Shown here one piece after another: positions 58,198 through 64,000 of a stretch of DNA of 64,000 nucleotides. Position numbers and translations under genes: made by a program. The DNA is from Faecalimonas sp. GTDB taxonomy: Bacteria; Bacillota; Clostridia; Lachnospirales; Lachnospiraceae. Location of the stretch: contig JARICA010000023.1 of the NCBI GenBank assembly GCA_029264305.1, positions 1 through 64,000 of the forward strand, in the 5' to 3' direction. Each line of letters opens with the position of its first letter. Position 1 is the first letter of the stretch. Below the pieces are notes generated by a model. That model was not told where the DNA came from and did not search any database. It worked only from the letters and a program-made list of their open reading frames with translations.

Positions 58198-58277
58198 GAG
58201 AAATAGCGGGATTGATTTTAAATAAAAAGATATGTTATAATTAAACAGATTGTATTTTAGAAAGAGGTGATTTCCCA

Positions 58278-59033
58278 GTGGAAGCATATACAAGTTTTGC
58301 ATCTGTGTATGATACGTTTATGGATAATATCCCATATGAAGAGTGGAGTGTTTATGTAGAAGAATTACTGAAAGAATATGGTGTGAGAGACGGCTTAGTG
58401 GTAGAACTGGGGTGTGGAACAGGAACAATGACAGAATTACTATCGGCGTCAGGATATGATATGATTGGAATAGATAATTCAGAAGAAATGCTGGAGATTG
58501 CCCTTGAAAAGAAATTATCTTCTGGACATGATATTTTATATCTTTTACAAGACATGAGAGAATTTGAATTATATGGTACGGTAAAGGCTATTGTTAGTGT
58601 ATGTGATTCTATTAATTATATTATGGAAGAAGATGAATTAATGACAGTTTTTAAACTTGTAAATAATTATTTAGATCCTAAAGGAATATTTGTTTTTGAT
58701 TTTAATACCATTTATAAGTATCAAGAACTTTTAGGGGACAGGACGATTGCAGAGCAAAGAGATGAGTGCAGTTTTATTTGGGATAATTATTATTATGAAG
58801 AAGAGAAGGTAAATGAGTATGAATTGAGTTTGTTTATTCGAGAGCCGGAGTCAGAGTATTATAGAAAATACGAAGAGACACATTATCAAAAAGCGTACAG
58901 TTTGGAAGAGATTAGGCGTCTTGTGGAACAATCAGGCTTAGAATATATAACAGCTTATGATGCGTTTACTCATGAAGAACCAAGAAAAAATAGCGAACGA
59001 ATTTATGTAATAGCAAGAGAAAGAGGAAAATAG
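58278..59033 (+). CDS. Class I SAM-dependent methyltransferase
   Basis: A 251-residue enzyme with the Rossmann-type SAM motif VVELGCGTGTMTELL at about 41-55, DMIGIDNSEEML, and DMREFEL. The N-terminus (YTSFASVYDTFMDNIPYEEW) is typical of a Firmicutes family of small-molecule-type methyltransferases whose substrate is unknown. It uses a GTG start at 58278 preceded by AAAGAGGTGA. hslO begins three bases after its stop, so they are co-transcribed. Confidence 0.85.
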   Translation: MEAYTSFASVYDTFMDNIPYEEWSVYVEELLKEYGVRDGLVVELGCGTGTMTELLSASGYDMIGIDNSEEMLEIALEKKLSSGHDILYLLQDMREFELYGTVKAIVSVCDSINYIMEEDELMTVFKLVNNYLDPKGIFVFDFNTIYKYQELLGDRTIAEQRDECSFIWDNYYYEEEKVNEYELSLFIREPESEYYRKYEETHYQKAYSLEEIRRLVEQSGLEYITAYDAFTHEEPRKNSERIYVIARERGK

Positions 59034-59035
59034 AA

Positions 59036-59914
59036 ATGAAAGATTATATTGTAAGAGCAACGGCAGGAAATAATCAAATACGTGCCTTTGCAGCAACAAC
59101 AAAAGATGTAGTAGAAAAAGCAAGACAGGCTCATAACACAAGTCCGGTTGCAACAGCAGCACTTGGAAGACTTTTAACAGGTGGAGCAATGATGGGAAGC
59201 ATGATGAAAAATGACACCGATATGCTTACAATTCAGATAAAATGCGATGGACCAATTAAAGGCTTGACTGTTACAGCAGATAGGCATGGGAATGTGAAAG
59301 GATATGTGGAGAATCCAAATGTGATGTTGCCACCGAATAAACAAGGCAAATTAGATGTTGCAGGTGCATTGGATTTAGGTGTGTTGAGTGTTATTAAAGA
59401 TATGGGATTAAAGGAACCCTATGTTGGACAGACGATTTTGCAGACAAGTGAAATTGCAGAAGATTTAACATATTATTTTGCTACATCAGAACAAGTTCCA
59501 TCTTCAGTTGGTTTGGGTGTGTTAATGGAAAAGGATAATACAGTAAAACAAGCTGGGGGATTTATTGTACAGGTTATGCCATTTGTTGAAGAAGCTGTAT
59601 TGTCTAAATTGGAAGAGAATATTAAGAAGATTTCTTCTGTTACAGCAATGTTAGATAAAGGATATACACCTGAAAATATTTTAGAAGAAGTGTTGGCCGG
59701 ATTAGATGTGGAATTTACGGATACAGTTTCAACACAATTCTATTGTAATTGCACGAAAGAAAGAGTAGAAAAGGCAATTATTAGTATTGGAAAGAAAGAT
59801 ATACAGGAAATGATCAATGATGGAAAAGAGATAGAAGTGAACTGTCATTTCTGTGATACAAATTATACATTTTCGGTGGAAGAATTAAAAGAAATGTTAA
59901 AAAGGAGTAGATAG
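59036..59914 (+). CDS. hslO: Redox-regulated chaperone Hsp33
   Basis: A 292-residue Hsp33. The N-terminal part (MKDYIVRATAGNNQIRAFAA) and the middle (GRLLTGGAMMGSMMK) are typical, and the C-terminal zinc switch has the four cysteines as CNC (about 238-240) and CHFC (about 269-272). Oxidation releases zinc and turns on chaperone activity against unfolded proteins. It is next to a methyltransferase and nadE in the same direction. Confidence 0.96.
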   Translation: MKDYIVRATAGNNQIRAFAATTKDVVEKARQAHNTSPVATAALGRLLTGGAMMGSMMKNDTDMLTIQIKCDGPIKGLTVTADRHGNVKGYVENPNVMLPPNKQGKLDVAGALDLGVLSVIKDMGLKEPYVGQTILQTSEIAEDLTYYFATSEQVPSSVGLGVLMEKDNTVKQAGGFIVQVMPFVEEAVLSKLEENIKKISSVTAMLDKGYTPENILEEVLAGLDVEFTDTVSTQFYCNCTKERVEKAIISIGKKDIQEMINDGKEIEVNCHFCDTNYTFSVEELKEMLKRSR

Positions 59915-59917
59915 ATT

Positions 59918-61831
59918 ATGAAACAAGGGTTTGTAAAAGTTGCTGCAGCAACACCAGACATTAAGGTGGCAGATGTTTCATATAATACAGAACAAATTTG
60001 TAAATTGATTGATGAGACAGTTGCAAACGGTGCCAAAATTGTTGTTTTTCCAGAACTTTGTATAACAGGATATACTTGTGGAGACTTATTTTTTCAAGAT
60101 ATATTATTGGAAAGAGCTAAAGAAGCACTTAATACAATTGCAGTATATACAAAAAATAAGGATGCGTTGATTTTTGTAGGCGTACCATTGGCGATTAATG
60201 GAAAACTATATAATGTTGCTGCAGCTCTAAACAGAGGGAAAATCATTGGACTCGTAACAAAAACATTTTTGCCAAATTATTCGGAATTTTATGAAATGAG
60301 AACTTTTCAAGCAGGACCAGAAGAAGCAAGAGTGATTTTGTACGAAGGAGAACAAGTTGCATTCGGACCGCAGATTCTTTTTAAAGCAAAAGATATGGAG
60401 GGGTTGATAGTTTCGGCAGAGGTTTGCGAAGATGTTTGGTCACCAATTCCACCAAGTATTATGGCAGCTACAGCTGGAGCAACTATTCTTGTTAACTGTT
60501 CTGCAAGTAGCGAAACTTATGGAAAAGATGGATATAGAACCTCTTTAATTTCAGGACAATCTGCAAGAATGATTGCTGGATATGTATATGCTAATGCAGG
60601 GGCGGGAGAATCAACTACAGATTTAGTTTTTGGCGGACATAATATTATTGCAGAAAACGGAACTGTGTTAAAGGAGTCAAGGCGTTATATGAACGATGTT
60701 ATTTATTCAGAAATAGATGTGCATCGTTTGTTAAATGAGCGAAGAAAAAATACAACTTTTCAACAAATGAGTGGGAAACATTTCTTAGTGACAGTTCCTT
60801 TTGAGATAGAAAAGGAAGAAACAAAGCTAACAAGAAATATTTCCCAGATGCCATTTATTCCTGAGGATGAAAAGGAAAGAGATGAGTGTTGTGAAGAAAT
60901 TTTGATGATTCAAGCATTGGGATTGAAAAAGAGATTGCAACATGCAAATTGTAAAAATGTTGTTATTGGAATTTCGGGAGGACTAGATTCAACTTTAGCG
61001 CTGCTTGTAGCCGTAAAGACATTTGATATGATCGGGGTTGACAGAAAAAATATTATGGCAGTAACAATGCCATGTTTCGGAACAACAGATAGAACATATC
61101 GGAATGCGTGTAGTTTAATAGAAAAATTAGGTGTGACTTTGCGAGAAATATCCATTCGAGAAGCTGTGAAAAACCATTTTAAAGATATCAATCAAAGAGA
61201 GGATCTTTTTGATACAACATATGAAAATGCACAAGCACGTGAAAGAACACAAGTGTTAATGGATATTGCTAATATGCAAAATGGAATGGTAATTGGAACG
61301 GGGGATATGTCAGAGTTGGCACTAGGATGGGCAACTTACAATGGAGATCATATGTCTATGTATGGAGTAAATGCTTCTATTCCAAAAACATTTGTACGAT
61401 TTATTGTAAAATATTGTGCGTTGGAATGTGAAGATCAAGTTTTACAAAAAGTATTATTAGATATTCTAGATACGCCAATTAGCCCAGAACTTCTTCCAGC
61501 GAAGGAAGGAGAAATTGAGCAAAAAACAGAAGATGTAGTAGGACCTTATGAACTCCATGACTTTTACTTGTATTATATGCTTCGATATGGATATGAACCA
61601 TCAAAAATTTATCGCTTAGCAAAAAAAGCGTTTGCGGGTATTTATGATGATGAGGTTATTTTAAAATGGCTTAAGAGTTTTTGTAGACGTTTCTTTACAC
61701 AACAGTTTAAGCGCTCGTGTTTGCCAGATGGACCAAAGGTAGGTACAGTAGGATTATCTCCAAGAGGAGATTTGAGAATGCCAAGTGATGCGTGCGTAAC
61801 GATTTGGTTGGATGATTTAGAGCGATTGTAG
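59918..61831 (+). CDS. nadE: Glutamine-dependent NAD+ synthetase
   Basis: A 637-residue two-domain enzyme that makes NAD+ from NaAD. The N-terminal nitrilase-type glutaminase (1-280) has VVFPELCITGY (Glu), KTFLPNYSEFYE (Lys) and SAEVCEDVWSP (Cys). The C-terminal ATP pyrophosphatase (from about 330) has SGGLDSTLAL, GTGDMSELALGWATYNGDHMSMYGVN in pieces and DELL-like elements. Fusion of the two is usual. The binding site is AAAGGAG, and it overlaps no neighbours. Confidence 0.96.
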   Translation: MKQGFVKVAAATPDIKVADVSYNTEQICKLIDETVANGAKIVVFPELCITGYTCGDLFFQDILLERAKEALNTIAVYTKNKDALIFVGVPLAINGKLYNVAAALNRGKIIGLVTKTFLPNYSEFYEMRTFQAGPEEARVILYEGEQVAFGPQILFKAKDMEGLIVSAEVCEDVWSPIPPSIMAATAGATILVNCSASSETYGKDGYRTSLISGQSARMIAGYVYANAGAGESTTDLVFGGHNIIAENGTVLKESRRYMNDVIYSEIDVHRLLNERRKNTTFQQMSGKHFLVTVPFEIEKEETKLTRNISQMPFIPEDEKERDECCEEILMIQALGLKKRLQHANCKNVVIGISGGLDSTLALLVAVKTFDMIGVDRKNIMAVTMPCFGTTDRTYRNACSLIEKLGVTLREISIREAVKNHFKDINQREDLFDTTYENAQARERTQVLMDIANMQNGMVIGTGDMSELALGWATYNGDHMSMYGVNASIPKTFVRFIVKYCALECEDQVLQKVLLDILDTPISPELLPAKEGEIEQKTEDVVGPYELHDFYLYYMLRYGYEPSKIYRLAKKAFAGIYDDEVILKWLKSFCRRFFTQQFKRSCLPDGPKVGTVGLSPRGDLRMPSDACVTIWLDDLERL

Positions 61832-61847
61832 AAGGAGCTGAATATCT

Positions 61848-63113
61848 ATGGATAAAAAATGGGCTGAAAATTATAGAAAACAGATAAGTTTTAGCGCAGG
61901 AGTAATTTGTGTTATTGTAGCTATTTGGTTAGTGTTTACGGGAATTGAATTATATACAAATAGTGGTATAAGCAAGAGATGGTGTCTTTTTACAGTGTTG
62001 ATACTAGGAATAGAATCAGCGTTTGCGTTTTGGAAACGAAGTCAGATGAAAAAAATTCAAAACGTTTTGTATGAAGAGTGTGATCCGTTTCGTTTTAAGG
62101 AAATATATGAATATTTTCGTGCGAAAACGAAAAAGACACGAGTGAAAAATATATATAATATTCAAATTTCCATAGCACTTTTTATGCAAGGATATGAAGA
62201 TTCGGCATATGAACTAATTAATCAAATAGATTTTTCGGATTTGCCACCACGATTTGAATTAAATTATTATGATTTTATGAGAATGTATTTCTCTTGCAAA
62301 AATGATGAAAGACAATTGGCAAAAATAAAATCTGTATTTGAAAATAAATTATCCAAAGCAAACACAATGGAAAGAAAAATGATTATCCAGCAGATAAAAT
62401 ATATGGATTTGCAAGTGGCAATCAATAGAAAAGAATATGAGGTTTATGATAAGTTGATTGCAGAGTGTAATTCTGAAATGAATAGAATGCTTCAAAAAGT
62501 TTCGGTATATATGTTAATGGCAAAGGCAGAATTTGGAAGAGGGAATGTGAATAAGGCAAAAGAATGCTGTCAGTTTGTTTTACAACATGGAAATCGTACA
62601 TATTATGTAAAAAATGCACAGAAACTGTTAGATATTATAGATGGGAAAACAGTAGAAGAACCACAAGTAGAAAAACCAATAGAGTGGGAAATAAATCAAT
62701 TGTATAAAGAAAAACCAGATTTGAAGTTTTTTGATAGTAGAAAAAAGTATAAAAGAAAACAAAGAATGATGTATTTATTGTGGATGGTTTTAGGATTTTC
62801 GGTAGGATTTATTATTTACGGAACTATAGGGATGAAAATTCATCAAGATTTATCTGAAATGGTTATATCGTTTTGGGAAAATAAGATACTATTTGGATTG
62901 CAAACGGCTATTTTAGGAGGATGGTTGATTGCTGGAATTCTAAATGGAGTTTATCTTTTTTTGAAAGTTATTAATAAAATGTCCTTGGGTATAAAAATAT
63001 TGATGATTTTGTTTACTATGCCATTGTTTTTACTTGCGGGTCTACTATCATTAATACCATATTGTATTTATCAAATAGCGATGATTGTAAAAGAACGTGA
63101 AAAGAAAAAGTAG
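61848..63113 (+). CDS. Hypothetical membrane protein with helical repeat-like middle
   Basis: A 421-residue protein. It has two hydrophobic helices near the N-terminus (about 13-33, 43-61), a long cytoplasmic or outer helical region (about 70-285) that looks like tetratricopeptide-type repeats (AKAEFGRGNVNKAKECCQFVLQ), and three or so C-terminal helices (about 305-415). I recognise no family. It follows nadE after 16 bases with AGGAG, so it belongs to that transcript. A membrane-anchored scaffold is a guess from the shape. Confidence 0.65.
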   Translation: MDKKWAENYRKQISFSAGVICVIVAIWLVFTGIELYTNSGISKRWCLFTVLILGIESAFAFWKRSQMKKIQNVLYEECDPFRFKEIYEYFRAKTKKTRVKNIYNIQISIALFMQGYEDSAYELINQIDFSDLPPRFELNYYDFMRMYFSCKNDERQLAKIKSVFENKLSKANTMERKMIIQQIKYMDLQVAINRKEYEVYDKLIAECNSEMNRMLQKVSVYMLMAKAEFGRGNVNKAKECCQFVLQHGNRTYYVKNAQKLLDIIDGKTVEEPQVEKPIEWEINQLYKEKPDLKFFDSRKKYKRKQRMMYLLWMVLGFSVGFIIYGTIGMKIHQDLSEMVISFWENKILFGLQTAILGGWLIAGILNGVYLFLKVINKMSLGIKILMILFTMPLFLLAGLLSLIPYCIYQIAMIVKEREKKK

Positions 63114-63181
63114 GGGTGCAATTTAGAATATATTTATGGTACAATAATTGTATAGAATTAAGCGATGAAGAGGTGTATGTT

Positions 63182-63850
63182 ATGAACGAACAAGAATTAC
63201 AGACAGAAACTATGGCAGATTATGAGGATCAGTTTGATATGGCAAATCCATGGAATATTGTTACACGCTACATGGAGGAAGGCGAGAATCTTTTAGTCAA
63301 AGTAGAAGGGATTGTTAACGGAGGAGTAATTGCATATATCGAAGGGCTTAGAGGATTTATTCCTGCTTCGCGTTTGTCTCTTTCATATGTTGAGAACGTG
63401 GAAGCATATTTGTTAAAAGAAATTGAAGTCCGTGTTATTGATGTCAATCAAGTAGAAAACAAATTGGTTCTTTCTGCTAAAGAAATTTTAAAAGAAAAGG
63501 AAAATGAAGAACAGAAACAAAAGTTAAGAGAAGTAGAAGTGGGAAGTGTTTTGGAAGGAACTGTGGAATCGTTGCAAACTTATGGGGCATTTGTTCGATT
63601 GGAAAACGGTTTATCAGGTCTTGTTCATATTTCGCAGATTTCTGATAAACGTATTAAGTCTCCAAAAGACGTGTTGGGAGTTGGAGATGCAGTCACAGTA
63701 AAAGTGATCGGAATTAAAGATGGAAAAATCAGTTTGAGTATGAAAGCACTAATAGAACCAGAAGAAGAGATAATTGAAGAGGTGGAAATTCCAGAAACAG
63801 AAGAAATAGGAACAAGTTTGGGGGATTTATTCAAAAACATTCAATTATAA
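63182..63850 (+). CDS. S1 RNA-binding domain protein (two repeats)
   Basis: A 222-residue protein with two S1 repeats: VKVEGIVNGGVIAYIEGLRGFIPASRLS (in pieces, about 36-65) and VLEGTVESLQTYGAFVRLENGLSGLVHISQIS (in pieces, about 120-155). It resembles short ribosomal-S1-like proteins of Firmicutes that bind mRNA or ribosomes. The acidic C-terminus ends in a helix. The start at 63182 has GAAGAGGTG upstream; a TGG-TACAAT -10 at 63140-63145 may be its promoter. Confidence 0.88.
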   Translation: MNEQELQTETMADYEDQFDMANPWNIVTRYMEEGENLLVKVEGIVNGGVIAYIEGLRGFIPASRLSLSYVENVEAYLLKEIEVRVIDVNQVENKLVLSAKEILKEKENEEQKQKLREVEVGSVLEGTVESLQTYGAFVRLENGLSGLVHISQISDKRIKSPKDVLGVGDAVTVKVIGIKDGKISLSMKALIEPEEEIIEEVEIPETEEIGTSLGDLFKNIQL

Positions 63851-63872
63851 GCGAAAGGTTGATTGATAAAAA

Positions 63873-63909
63873 GCAGTCATTGAAATATGTTCTTTGGCTG
63901 TTTCTTTTT
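63873..63909 (+). terminator. Weak terminator after the S1 gene
   Basis: GCAGTCA pairs with TGGCTGT (two G-T pairs) followed by TTCTTTTT. Confidence 0.5.
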
Positions 63910-63967
63910 CCCTACAGAATACTTTCTATAATAATGAAGGGACGATTCGGAGGAGAAATATAGATTT

Positions 63968-64000
63968 ATGGAGAATAAGAAAGCAAGAAAAGTATATGTA
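63968..64000 (+). CDS. Start of a gene cut by the window edge
   Basis: ATG at 63968 begins MENKKARKVYV and runs off the window. GGAGGAG lies about 12 bases before it. Too short to identify. Confidence 0.4.
   Translation, partial: MENKKARKVYV

Noticed and set aside
1-64000. CRISPR array, rRNA operon or prophage structural genes
   Set aside because: No regularly spaced repeats, rRNA sequence or capsid, tail or portal-like proteins were seen.

Overview
The window is AT-rich, low-GC Firmicutes DNA from an endospore-forming, anaerobic-type Clostridia. It is most likely a member of the Lachnospiraceae. The support is the cotJABC operon, spoIIGA-sigE-sigG, spoVT and a Spo0A-type box; the six-cysteine SCIFF peptide with its radical SAM maturase, which is characteristic of Clostridia; a fused SecDF; a THF riboswitch on a folate transporter; and a TTG-started ftsZ. 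The taxonomic call rests on gene content and is an inference.

Bases 1 to about 6380 are accessory DNA, probably the right-hand part of an integrated element. From the left it holds the 3' end of an IS3-family insertion sequence that truncates another gene, two small reverse-strand genes (one DUF3892-like), a tightly coupled AAA15-type ATPase plus HEPN ribonuclease pair that looks like an anti-phage or toxin module, an XRE-type repressor with a probable single-base frameshift in an A run, a hairpin-rich non-coding stretch, a 54-residue small protein and a large serine recombinase. The recombinase ends inside the 3' end of cotJC. The CotJC C-terminus loses its family-like sequence right after the QRFGEA segment, so the element appears to sit in this spore-coat gene.

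Bases 6268 to about 26650 are core cell-wall, division and sporulation DNA: cotJABC (reverse), an orphan FtsW/SpoVE-like SEDS protein, a DegV protein, then a dcw cluster (mraZ-rsmH-ftsL-two class B PBPs-mraY-murD-ftsW-divIB-ftsZ) behind a promoter followed by five MraZ boxes at exact 10-bp spacing. The mother-cell and forespore sigma genes follow (spoIIGA, sigE, a beta-CASP nuclease, sigG), then a HAD phosphatase.

Bases 26800 to 47900 are housekeeping: pth-mfd-prsA, yqeY, spoVT with a SigG-like promoter, the SCIFF ranthipeptide locus, secDF, recJ, apt, relA, an MBL hydrolase, hemZ, hisS and aspS. Bases 47900 to 64000 hold an ECF S-component/TudS-like desulfidase pair (divergent), a LUD protein, two identical tRNA-Gly(GCC) genes behind a consensus promoter, a GntR regulator and amino-acid permease with matching operator half-sites, a THF-riboswitch folT-thyA-folA-MATE operon, mgtE behind an M-box Mg2+ riboswitch with an added upstream reading frame, and a methyltransferase-hslO-nadE-membrane protein-S1 protein run. 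All family assignments come from reading the translated sequence; no database search was possible.
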